Source: Alloyangia pacifica
GTDB lineage: Bacteria > Pseudomonadota > Alphaproteobacteria > Rhodobacterales > Rhodobacteraceae
Direction of reading: 5' to 3'
NCBI RefSeq assembly: GCF_020524285.1
Contig: NZ_JAIVKX010000005.1
Coordinates: 124,001 to 188,000 of the forward strand
Length of the DNA stretch: 64,000 nucleotides
Made by a program: the position numbers and the translations under genes. The notes under the pieces are model-generated. The model did not search any database. It saw nothing but the letters and a program-made list of their open reading frames with translations, and was not told where the DNA came from. Within the stretch, counting starts at the first letter, position 1. Each line of letters opens with the position of its first letter. Positions 1-7,045 of this stretch are shown here, in pieces.

Positions 1-342
1 ACCGGCAAGAACGCGATCCTGATCGTGGAGTTTGCCCGCGAACGCTATGAAGAGCATGGCGAGCCGCTGCTGGTCGCGGTGAAGGAGGCGGCGCGCCAGC
101 GCTTCCGTCCGATCATCATGACCTCGCTGGCCTTCAGCCTCGGCGTGGTGCCGCTGGTGCTGTCCACCGGCGCGGGCGCCGGCGGGCGCCAGGCGGTGGG
201 CTCAGCGGTGCTGGGCGGGACCATCACCGGCACCGTGCTGGGCGTGCTCTTCGTGCCGCTGTTCTTCGTCGTGGTGATGAAGATCTTCGGCCGCAAAAAA
301 GAGCGCGAGCTGGCTGCCAAGCGGGCCGAGATGGCGAGCTGA
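1..342 (+). CDS. RND efflux permease, C-terminal end (partial)
   Basis: Only the last 113 codons are present; the reading frame is already open at base 1. This is the end of an AcrB/HAE1-type inner-membrane RND pump, which expels drugs or other hydrophobic compounds by proton antiport as part of a tripartite complex. Seen: the [12 protein letters not shown] stretch that starts the conserved TM11 region, then [12 protein letters not shown] and [18 protein letters not shown] typical of the final helices, then a basic tail [15 protein letters not shown]. The substrate cannot be inferred from this fragment. The partner membrane-fusion gene must lie upstream of the window. A hairpin terminator follows 24 bases after the stop. 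Confidence 0.93.
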   Translation, partial: TGKNAILIVEFARERYEEHGEPLLVAVKEAARQRFRPIIMTSLAFSLGVVPLVLSTGAGAGGRQAVGSAVLGGTITGTVLGVLFVPLFFVVVMKIFGRKKERELAAKRAEMAS

Positions 343-365
343 TCCTGGCCGAGACATGAGATGAC

Positions 366-390
366 AGAGCGGGCCCTCGGGCCCGCTCTT
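366..390 (+). terminator. Rho-independent terminator after the RND gene
   Basis: Perfect 11-base arms (366-376 and 379-389, AGAGCGGGCCC) with a nominal 2-base loop, followed by TTCTGCTTT. It sits 24 bases after the RND stop codon and separates it from the acetamidase gene. Confidence 0.75.
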
Positions 391-512
391 CTGCTTTGAG
401 GGGGGCTGTCCGCCCGGCTTGCGTTGCGCCGTGACTGCTGAACCCCTTTGGGCTCTTTACCTTCTATCCGCGCATCGCGAAGCTGCCTCGACCCAACCCG
501 GAGCCCGATGCC

Positions 513-1481
513 ATGACCCATCATCACCTCGCCGCCACGCCGCAGACCGTCCATTGGGGGCGCTTCTGGTCGGAGCTGCCGCCGGTCATGACCGTGAAAC
601 CCGGCGAGCGGGTGACCATCCAGACCTTCTCGGGGCGCGAGGAGCTCTTGCCGGCGGAGGGCTCCGGCATGACCGTCGCTCCCGAGCTGCGGGACATCCT
701 CGCCGCGGACCTGCCGCGCGTCGCTCACCTGCTGACCGGCCCGGTGGCGATCGAGGGCGCCATGCCGGGCGATGTGCTGAAGGTCGAGATCGAGCGCATC
801 GAGCTGGGCGCGGACTGGGGCTTCAACCTCGTGCGCCCGGCCTCGGGCACCTTGCCCGGCGAGTTCCCGGTCTCGCAGAACGCCGTTTCGCTGATCCCCA
901 TCGACCGCGACACGAAGACCTGTCGTTTGCCCTGGGGGGCGGAGCTGCCGCTGGCGCCCTTCTTCGGCGTCATGGGGGTGGCGCCGGCGCCGGAGTGGGG
1001 CGAGCTCACGTCGATCCAGCCCCGCCTGCACGGCGGCAACATGGACCTCAAGCTGCTGACCGAGGGGGCGACGCTCTACCTGCCGGTGCAGGCCGAGGGC
1101 GCGCTCTTCTCCTGCGGGGACGGCCATGGCTGCCAGGGGGACGGCGAGGTCTGCATCACCGCGCTCGAGACCGCGCTCACCGGCACCTTCCGCTTCGATC
1201 TGCTGAAGGCCGGGACCACGGCGATCGATCATCCGCGCGCGGAAACCGGGGCCGAGCTGATCTCGATGGGCTTTCACGCCAGCCTCGACACCGCCCTGCA
1301 GATCGCCCTGCGCCAGATGATCGCGATGGTCCGCGAGCGGGTGAAGATCAGCGAGACCGAGGCCTATCAGCTTTGCTCGCTGGCGGCGGATTTCGCCATC
1401 ACCCAGTCGGTGAACCAGGAAAAGGGCGTGCACGGCCGCCTGCGCAAGTCGATCCTCGAAAGCGGCACCGTGGCCCGCTGA
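513..1481 (+). CDS. Acetamidase/formamidase family amidohydrolase
   Basis: 322 residues, full length for the FmdA/AmdA family, which hydrolyses formamide or acetamide to ammonia and the acid in the cytoplasm. Seen: the N-terminal TVHWGRFW motif, MPGDVLKVEIERIE, and the diagnostic GDGHGCQGDGEVC segment near residues 204-216. The ATG at 513 has GGAG about nine bases upstream; the ATG at 508 is out of frame. It converges on the dctM gene (43-base gap), so it is not part of that operon. Substrate within the short-chain amides is not decided by the sequence. Confidence 0.9.
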   Translation: MTHHHLAATPQTVHWGRFWSELPPVMTVKPGERVTIQTFSGREELLPAEGSGMTVAPELRDILAADLPRVAHLLTGPVAIEGAMPGDVLKVEIERIELGADWGFNLVRPASGTLPGEFPVSQNAVSLIPIDRDTKTCRLPWGAELPLAPFFGVMGVAPAPEWGELTSIQPRLHGGNMDLKLLTEGATLYLPVQAEGALFSCGDGHGCQGDGEVCITALETALTGTFRFDLLKAGTTAIDHPRAETGAELISMGFHASLDTALQIALRQMIAMVRERVKISETEAYQLCSLAADFAITQSVNQEKGVHGRLRKSILESGTVAR

Positions 1482-1523
1482 TCACGGGCCGGCCCCGGGG
1501 AGAGCCGACCCGCGACGGACCCG

Positions 1524-2810
1524 CTACATGCCGTAGACGAGGTCCACCAGCGAGAGAGACACCGCGGGCACGTAGGTGACGAGCAGCAGCACCAGCACCA
1601 GCACGCCCACGAAGGGCAGGTTGGTGACCGAGGTCCGCCACACGTCGGTGCGGGCGATCGAACAGGAGGTGATCAATACGCTCGCGACCGGCGGGGTCTG
1701 CTGGCCAAGCGCGATATTCAGCGTCAGCAGAATACCGAACTGGATGGGATTGATGCCAAGCTCGTGCACCAGAGGCATGAAGATCGGCACCGTCAGGATG
1801 ATCGCCGCCGCACCGTGCAGCACCATGCCGACGAACAGCAGGAAGATGTTGATGATCATCAGCACGGCGAAGGGGTTGGTGGTGATCTGGGTGATGCCCG
1901 CGGCCAGCCGCTGCGGCATCTCGGTCTCGGTGAGGTAGAGCCCGAGCACCGCCGAGGCCGCCACCATCAGCATCACCACCGAGGTCTGCAGAACCCCGTC
2001 CACCAGTGCCTGGTAGAGATGGCGCAGGTCGATCTCGCGGTAGATGAAGACCCCGATGAACAGCGCCGCCACCACCGCCAGCGCCGCGCCCTCGGTCGCC
2101 GTGACCACGCCGCCGAAGATGCCGCCGAGGATCACCACCGGCAGGATCAGGGCCCAGGACGCCTCCTTGCCGGTTTCGGCGAGGCGGCGCAGAGAGAAGG
2201 CCTCGTCGCGCGGCAGGTCATAGCGCCGCGCCATGTAGTAGGACAGGCCCATCAGCAGCCCGCCGCCCAGCACGCCGGGCACGATACCGGCGACGAAGAG
2301 CTTGACCACCGAGGTGTCGGACATGGCGCCGTAGAGGATCATCGGGATCGACGGCGGGATAATGATCGCGAGCGAGGCCGACGAGGAGGTGATCGCCGCC
2401 GCCATGCGCGGCTTGTATCCCTTCTGCTTCATCGCCGGGATCAGCACCGAACCGGTGGCGGCCACGTCGGCCACGGCGGAGCCGGAGATCTCGGCAAAGA
2501 ACATCGACACGCCAACGTTGACCATCGCCAGGCCGCCGCGCACGAAGCCGATCAGCGCCGAGACGAAGGCAATGAGCCGGGTCGAGATGCCCCCCGTATT
2601 CATCAGTGCGCCAGCAAGGATGAAGAGCGGGATGGCGATCAGCGGAAAGCTGGTGGCGCCGTCGTAGAGCGACAGCGCGGCGTTGAGAAAGCCCAACTCG
2701 CCGTTGAGCAGGAAGACCCCCAGCAGCGCCGAGCCGAGGATCGAGAAGGCGATGGGCATGCCGACCGCGATCAGCACGAACATGAACAGCAGGATACCGG
2801 CTTCGATCAT
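1524..2810 (-). CDS. dctM: TRAP transporter large permease (DctM)
   Basis: 428 residues of almost continuous hydrophobic segments, the usual size of the 12-TM DctM subunit that carries out sodium-driven uptake of carboxylates and related solutes. Seen: the family signatures GEISGSAVADVAATGSVLIP-type segment (SGSAVADVAATG), SSSASLAIIIPPSIPMILYG, and a second repeat with LGQQTPPVASVL. Its start codon overlaps the dctQ stop by four bases (ATGA, 2807-2810), indicating translational coupling. Last gene of the pdxA-like/dctP/dctQ/dctM operon. Confidence 0.95.
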   Translation of the reverse strand: MIEAGILLFMFVLIAVGMPIAFSILGSALLGVFLLNGELGFLNAALSLYDGATSFPLIAIPLFILAGALMNTGGISTRLIAFVSALIGFVRGGLAMVNVGVSMFFAEISGSAVADVAATGSVLIPAMKQKGYKPRMAAAITSSSASLAIIIPPSIPMILYGAMSDTSVVKLFVAGIVPGVLGGGLLMGLSYYMARRYDLPRDEAFSLRRLAETGKEASWALILPVVILGGIFGGVVTATEGAALAVVAALFIGVFIYREIDLRHLYQALVDGVLQTSVVMLMVAASAVLGLYLTETEMPQRLAAGITQITTNPFAVLMIINIFLLFVGMVLHGAAAIILTVPIFMPLVHELGINPIQFGILLTLNIALGQQTPPVASVLITSCSIARTDVWRTSVTNLPFVGVLVLVLLLVTYVPAVSLSLVDLVYGM

Positions 2811-3397
2811 TGGGTGGCCTCTCGGGCGGCAGCGGGACTGCGGTGGCTCTTGTCGCGGGCCCCGGCCAGCTCGGCCTCGGCGCGGGCGATCTCGTGTTCG
2901 ATCTCGGCGGTGTCGGGGTCGACGCCGTCGCGCACCGCCTTCAGGCGTTCGGGCAGGGTCAGCAGGCGGCCGAGGATCATCAGCCCGAAGCTCACCGGCA
3001 ATACGCCCTGCAGCACGGCACGGGGTACGAAGCGGACGGTGGTCATCACCTCGTCGCCGAAGATCTCGAGGATCGCCCAGCCGGCCCAGACAACGATCAG
3101 GCAGATCGTCAGGAACAAGACCTCGACGAGGCCGAAGAGCGCGAAGCGCCCGGCGCCGGGCAGGCCGAACATCAGCCCGTTGAAGCCCATGTGGGAATTG
3201 CGCACCACGGCCAGCGCGGCCCCGGTGAAGGTGATCCAGGCGAGGAGCGCCGCGGCGACCTCGTCGTACCAGATCAGCGACTGGCCGCTGTAGCGGTAGG
3301 CGACGCCCAGGAGGACGACGCAGGCCAGCGCGACGATCATCGCGATGGTGGCGATCTGCAGGAACAGGTCAAGCCAGCGGGTGGGACGGGACAGCAA
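2807..3397 (-). CDS. dctQ: TRAP transporter small permease (DctQ)
   Basis: 196 residues with four hydrophobic segments, as expected for the DctQ subunit that pairs with DctM in the inner membrane. Seen: RYSGQSLIWYDEVAAALLAW, a recognisable form of the family motif with a tryptophan-tyrosine-aspartate-glutamate core, and a charged cytoplasmic C-terminal tail rich in E, R and A that is longer than usual. It lies 71 bases after dctP and overlaps dctM by ATGA. Function follows from the neighbours: it anchors substrate-binding protein delivery to DctM. Confidence 0.93.
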   Translation of the reverse strand: MLSRPTRWLDLFLQIATIAMIVALACVVLLGVAYRYSGQSLIWYDEVAAALLAWITFTGAALAVVRNSHMGFNGLMFGLPGAGRFALFGLVEVLFLTICLIVVWAGWAILEIFGDEVMTTVRFVPRAVLQGVLPVSFGLMILGRLLTLPERLKAVRDGVDPDTAEIEHEIARAEAELAGARDKSHRSPAAAREATQ

Positions 3398-3427
3398 GGT
3401 TGCCTCCGTGAATTCAGCGAGGGGAGA

Positions 3428-3452
3428 GGCGGCGCGGGATACCCGCGCCGCC
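3428..3452 (-). other. Intercistronic stem-loop between dctP and dctQ
   Basis: Perfect 11-base-pair GC stem (GGCGGCGCGGG at 3428-3438 against 3442-3452) with a 3-base ATA loop, no T-run. It lies directly after the binding-protein gene, where such hairpins commonly protect the upstream message from 3' decay and raise binding-protein output over permease output. Confidence 0.6.
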
Positions 3453-3468
3453 GGTTCACCTGTGTGGC

Positions 3469-4458
3469 TCAGGAGCCCGAGCCATTGGCCAGCGAGAGCG
3501 CCTGGTCGATCATCTCCTGACCGCCCTCGACCTCTGCCGCGAACTTCTCGTAGATCGGCTTGGAGGCCTCGACGAAGGCGTCCCGGTCGGTCTTGTTGAC
3601 CGCGAGCCCGCCCTCTTCGAGCTTGCCCACCAGTTCGCCGTCCTGCGCCTCGCCGGTGTCCCGCGCCCAGAAGGCGACCTCCTTGGCGGTCTCCTCGATG
3701 ATCTGCTGCACCTCGGGGTCGAGCTTCTCGAAGGCCTTCACGCCGACGGTCGGATAGGCCGGCGAGTAGACGTGGTTGGACAGCGACAGATACTCCTGCA
3801 CCTCGTTGAGCTTGCCGCCGTAGATGTTGGTCATCGGGTTTTCCTGCCCGTCGACCACGCCGGTCTGCAGTGCCACGAAGAGCTCGGAGAAGGGCATCGG
3901 CGTCGGGTTTGCGCCGTACTCCTGGAACATCGCCACGCGCCAGCTCGAGTTCGGCGTGCGGATCTTCAGCCCCTTGAGGTCGGCGGGCGTGGTGACCGGG
4001 TGCTTGGAGTTGGTGATCTGCCGGAAGCCGTTTTCCCAGATCGCCAGCGGCTTGTAGCCCTTAGCCTCGGCGGCGGGCTTCAGCACGCTGTCGAAGAGCG
4101 CCTCGTCGATCTTCGCCAGGTGCTGGCGGTCGGCGACGAGGAAGGGCAGGTCGAAGAGCGCGTATTCCGGCGCGATCTCGGGCATGGTCGAGCTGGGCAG
4201 GGTGATGTGCATCGTGCCCAGCTTGATCTTTTGCAGCATGTCCTTGTCCTTGCCCAGCTGCGAGCTGTCAAAGACCTTCACTACTGCCATGTCGCCGAGC
4301 TTCTCGTTGGCGCGGCGGGCGAATTCCTCGGCGGTCTGGTCCTGCAGCGAGCCATCGGCGGCGCTGATGCCGAAGATGATCTCGGTCTGCGCCAGCGCAG
4401 GCGCGGCCTGCAGCGTGACGGCGACGGCGCCGATCAGTGCGATATGCTTGAGTTCCAA
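3469..4458 (-). CDS. dctP: TRAP transporter solute-binding protein (DctP)
   Basis: 329 residues, periplasmic receptor of the TRAP system. Seen: signal peptide MELKHIALIGAVAVTLQAAPALA with cleavage after ALA; IIFGISAADGSLQDQTAEEFAR; the KIRTPNSSWRVAMFQEYGAN segment holding the conserved arginine that salt-bridges the substrate carboxylate; and FSELFVALQTGVVDGQENP, the family hallmark. The KIRTP arginine suggests an organic-acid ligand. The gene follows the pdxA-like gene by about 50 bases and is separated from dctQ by a strong stem-loop. Ligand identity is not readable; the linked dehydrogenase hints at a hydroxy acid or sugar acid. Confidence 0.95.
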   Translation of the reverse strand: MELKHIALIGAVAVTLQAAPALAQTEIIFGISAADGSLQDQTAEEFARRANEKLGDMAVVKVFDSSQLGKDKDMLQKIKLGTMHITLPSSTMPEIAPEYALFDLPFLVADRQHLAKIDEALFDSVLKPAAEAKGYKPLAIWENGFRQITNSKHPVTTPADLKGLKIRTPNSSWRVAMFQEYGANPTPMPFSELFVALQTGVVDGQENPMTNIYGGKLNEVQEYLSLSNHVYSPAYPTVGVKAFEKLDPEVQQIIEETAKEVAFWARDTGEAQDGELVGKLEEGGLAVNKTDRDAFVEASKPIYEKFAAEVEGGQEMIDQALSLANGSGS

Positions 4459-4509
4459 GTGTGTCTCCTCCCTGAGTGCTTGGTCCTGTTGGTGGGGGTG
4501 GGGGTGGGC

Positions 4510-5580
4510 TCAGCCGGCCAGAACCTCCGGCTCGGTGAGCGCCGCGATCGCCCCGACCGCGCGGCTGCGGTCCTCCTCCGTGGCCGGTGGCCGGGGCTGC
4601 AGCCCGGCCAGCTTGCGGCCGAGAGCGATTGCGTTGAAGGTCGCGCCGGTGTCGGCGCGGCCCTGTCCCGCGATGTCGAAGGCAGTGCCATGCGCCGGGG
4701 TCACGATCGGGAAGGGGTAGCCGGCGATCAGCGTCACCCCCCGGTCGAAGCCGATCAGCTTCATCGCGATCTGCCCCTGGTCGTGGTACATGGTCATCAC
4801 CGCGTCGAACTCTCCCCCCTTGATGGCCCGCACGAAGACGGTATCCGAGGGCACGGGGCCGGTCACGTTAATCCCTTGGGATTTGGCGATTTCGATGGCG
4901 GGGGCGATCACCTCGTCATCCTCGTGGCCGAAATTGCCGCCATCCCCGGCATGCGGGTTTAGCGCGGCCACGCCGATGCGCGGGTTCGGGATGCCCGCGG
5001 CGGTCATCACGTCCGAGGTGAGCTTCAGGCTGTTCGCGACGCGCTCGGTGGTGATCGTGGCCGCCACCTTGCTCAGCGGGATGTGCGAGGTGACGCGGGC
5101 GTTCCACACCTCGTCGAGCACGTTGAACTCGCGGCCCGACTGCTCGGCCTCGATCACCGCGTCGACGAAACCGATCTCGTCGACGTAGCTCGACCGGGCG
5201 AGGCGCATCGAATGCTTGTTGAACGGGGTGAAGGCGCAGACACCCGCGATCCCCGCCTTGCCGAGCAGCAGAGCCGTGGCGAAATTCTGCAGCGAGGCGC
5301 GGCCCCCGGCCTCCGAGGATTTGCCCGGCGGCACCGAGGCCGGATCGCAATTGCCCAGATCGAGCAGAACCGACCCCGCGGGCAGGGGTCTTGCGAGATC
5401 CGCGGTGGAGATGACCGGCAGATCGATTTTCACCCCGGCGTCTCTTGCGCCCTTTGCCAGCAGCCGCGCGTCCCCGATGACGATCAGGTCGCCAAGGTTC
5501 GCCTGCGCGTCCGCCACGATCTTCGCGGCCAGTTCAGGCCCGATCCCGGCGGCATCCCCGATCGCCAATGCGACTCGCAT
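4510..5580 (-). CDS. PdxA-family NAD-dependent 4-phospho-hydroxy-acid dehydrogenase
   Basis: 356 residues. PdxA enzymes oxidise and decarboxylate 4-phosphohydroxy-threonine; catabolic paralogues (PdxA2) act on phospho-threonate or phospho-erythronate or on other diols. Seen: MRVALAIGDAAGIGPELAAK at the start, NPHAGDGGNFGHED (metal-ligand histidine), SDTVFVRA, MYHDQGQIAMKLI with the metal histidine-aspartate pair, and AHGTAFDIAG. The start at 5580 has GGAGGAG just upstream; an in-frame ATG 19 codons earlier lacks a ribosome site. First gene of the TRAP operon and divergent from a GntR regulator, so a catabolic rather than pyridoxine-biosynthetic role is inferred. No DUF1537 kinase is nearby. 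Confidence 0.85.
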   Translation of the reverse strand: MRVALAIGDAAGIGPELAAKIVADAQANLGDLIVIGDARLLAKGARDAGVKIDLPVISTADLARPLPAGSVLLDLGNCDPASVPPGKSSEAGGRASLQNFATALLLGKAGIAGVCAFTPFNKHSMRLARSSYVDEIGFVDAVIEAEQSGREFNVLDEVWNARVTSHIPLSKVAATITTERVANSLKLTSDVMTAAGIPNPRIGVAALNPHAGDGGNFGHEDDEVIAPAIEIAKSQGINVTGPVPSDTVFVRAIKGGEFDAVMTMYHDQGQIAMKLIGFDRGVTLIAGYPFPIVTPAHGTAFDIAGQGRADTGATFNAIALGRKLAGLQPRPPATEEDRSRAVGAIAALTEPEVLAG

Positions 5581-5621
5581 ATTCGATTCTCCTCCGCATG
5601 TATTTTGTATATTTTGTTTTC

Positions 5622-5634
5622 CGATACGGTATCG
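5622..5634. promoter_or_regulatory. Candidate GntR/FCD operator between the pdxA-like gene and the regulator
   Basis: Perfect 13-base palindrome CGATAC-G-GTATCG in the 107-base divergent spacer. The ATAC-N-GTAT core resembles sites bound by FCD-type GntR proteins. An AT-rich segment (TTTTGTATATTTTG, 5603-5616) next to it is the likely promoter of one or both genes. Confidence 0.55.
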
Positions 5635-5687
5635 CAAGGCAAGGAAAAACTTGCTAACCTATGAAAAAGAGCAATTCCGGAGGTGTC

Positions 5688-6359
5688 ATGGACCTATCGT
5701 CTTCCTCGGCCATGCCATTGCAAATCAAGAAGGAATCCCTGCACGATCAGGTCGCGAACCGGATCCGGGATCTCATCATCGAGGGCTACCTCGAGCCCGG
5801 CAGCCGCATCGACGAGGTGCAACTGCTGGAGCAACTGGGCGTCTCGCGCACCCCGTTCCGCGAGGCGCTGCGCACGCTGGCGGCCGAGGGGCTGATCGTC
5901 ATCCAGCCCTCGCGCGGGGCGACGGTGCGCAAGCTCTCGCCGCAGGACGTGTTTTCCATGCTCGAGGTGCTGGGGCATCTGGAAAAGCTCGCCGGGCAGA
6001 CCGCCTGCGCCCGGGCAAGCGACGAGGACATCGCGGCCATGCGGGCGCTGCACGAGGAGATGATGGGCTACTACCGCAAGCGCGACCGGCTGCCCTATTA
6101 CAAGCTCAACCAGGAATTCCACTCGCGGCTGGCGGCACTCTCGGCCAACGAGACGCTGCAGGAGATTCAGCAGAACATCCAGGGACGGCTGAAGCGCATC
6201 CGCTTCGTCGGCAACGGCACCGAGGATTACTGGGCCGAGGCCGTCGCCGAGCACGAGGAGATGATCGCCGCGCTGGAGGCGCGCGACGGCGACCGGCTGG
6301 GCGAGGTCATGTCGCGGCACCTGACCAATACATGGGACCGGGTGAAGGACTCGCTCTGA
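5688..6359 (+). CDS. GntR family regulator, FadR/FCD subfamily
   Basis: 223 residues. Winged helix-turn-helix at about 15-75 (LHDQVANRIRDLIIEGYLEPG, then LLEQLGVSRTPFREALRTLA) followed by an all-helical FCD ligand domain with metal-binding histidine candidates (NQEFHSRLAA, EHEEMI, MSRHL). The start at 5688 is preferred over 5661 because GGAGG lies seven bases before it. It is transcribed away from the pdxA-like/dctPQM operon and probably represses that operon until the imported compound or its metabolite binds. The stop is 15 bases from the converging deaminase gene. Confidence 0.92.
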   Translation: MDLSSSSAMPLQIKKESLHDQVANRIRDLIIEGYLEPGSRIDEVQLLEQLGVSRTPFREALRTLAAEGLIVIQPSRGATVRKLSPQDVFSMLEVLGHLEKLAGQTACARASDEDIAAMRALHEEMMGYYRKRDRLPYYKLNQEFHSRLAALSANETLQEIQQNIQGRLKRIRFVGNGTEDYWAEAVAEHEEMIAALEARDGDRLGEVMSRHLTNTWDRVKDSL

Positions 6360-6374
6360 GCGGTCCTTGGGAGC

Positions 6375-6848
6375 TTACCAGAAGCCGCGGTGCCCCTCGG
6401 CGACCTCTTCCTCGATCTCGGGGAAGGGGCCGCGGGTTTCGACCCTGCGCTGCCCGGCGCCGAACACCGCTTCGCAGGGCAGGTCGAGCGTGAGGTTCTC
6501 GGGGTTGTCGCCGGTGAGCACGGCAAGCCGCTTCTCGGTCATGCCGTAGACCACCGTGCCGATGCCAGCCCAATAGCAGGCCCCGGCGCACATGCAGCAG
6601 GGCTCGACCGAAGTGTAGAGCGTGCAGCCATCGAGGAATTCCGGCGGGTAGAGGCGGCTCGCCTCCTGAGCGACCAGAAGTTCGGCATGGGCGACGCCCT
6701 TGCCCTCCTGGTAGCCATTGCCGCGGCGGATCAGCACCGCGCCATCCGGCCCTGCCAGCAGCGCGCCAAAAGGGTGATTTCCTGCGGCGCGGCTCTCCTG
6801 GGCGATCCGGACGGTGTCGCGCAGATGGGCGAGGTCGGTGTCCTTCAT
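6375..6848 (-). CDS. Cytosine/adenosine-type nucleoside deaminase
   Basis: 157 residues, typical for the zinc-dependent CDA-fold deaminases acting on free bases (guanine, cytosine) or tRNA adenosine. Seen: the zinc and catalytic motif HAELLVAQ (H-x-E) and PCCMCAGACYWAGI (P-C-x-x-C), NHPFGALLAGPDG at the N-terminus. The C-terminus (HRGFW) is closer to guanine/cytosine deaminases than to TadA. Single gene converging on the GntR gene. Cytosolic salvage of nucleobase nitrogen is the likely role, but the base is not determined by the sequence. Confidence 0.85.
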   Translation of the reverse strand: MKDTDLAHLRDTVRIAQESRAAGNHPFGALLAGPDGAVLIRRGNGYQEGKGVAHAELLVAQEASRLYPPEFLDGCTLYTSVEPCCMCAGACYWAGIGTVVYGMTEKRLAVLTGDNPENLTLDLPCEAVFGAGQRRVETRGPFPEIEEEVAEGHRGFW

Positions 6849-7045
6849 GTCAGGTCCCTTGCTTGAGTCAGGGCATCATAGCGCCTCGGAGGGTGCGGTG
6901 CGGCCGGAATTCTGCGCGCAGCCTGTGCGGGAAATCCGCACGGGGCCAGGGCGTTCGCGGCAGGCAAGTGTGCGGCTTTGGAATGACACAGCGGCCCCGA
7001 GCGTCTACGCTCGGTTGCATAGAGCCGGCTGCCGGAGATTTTTCA

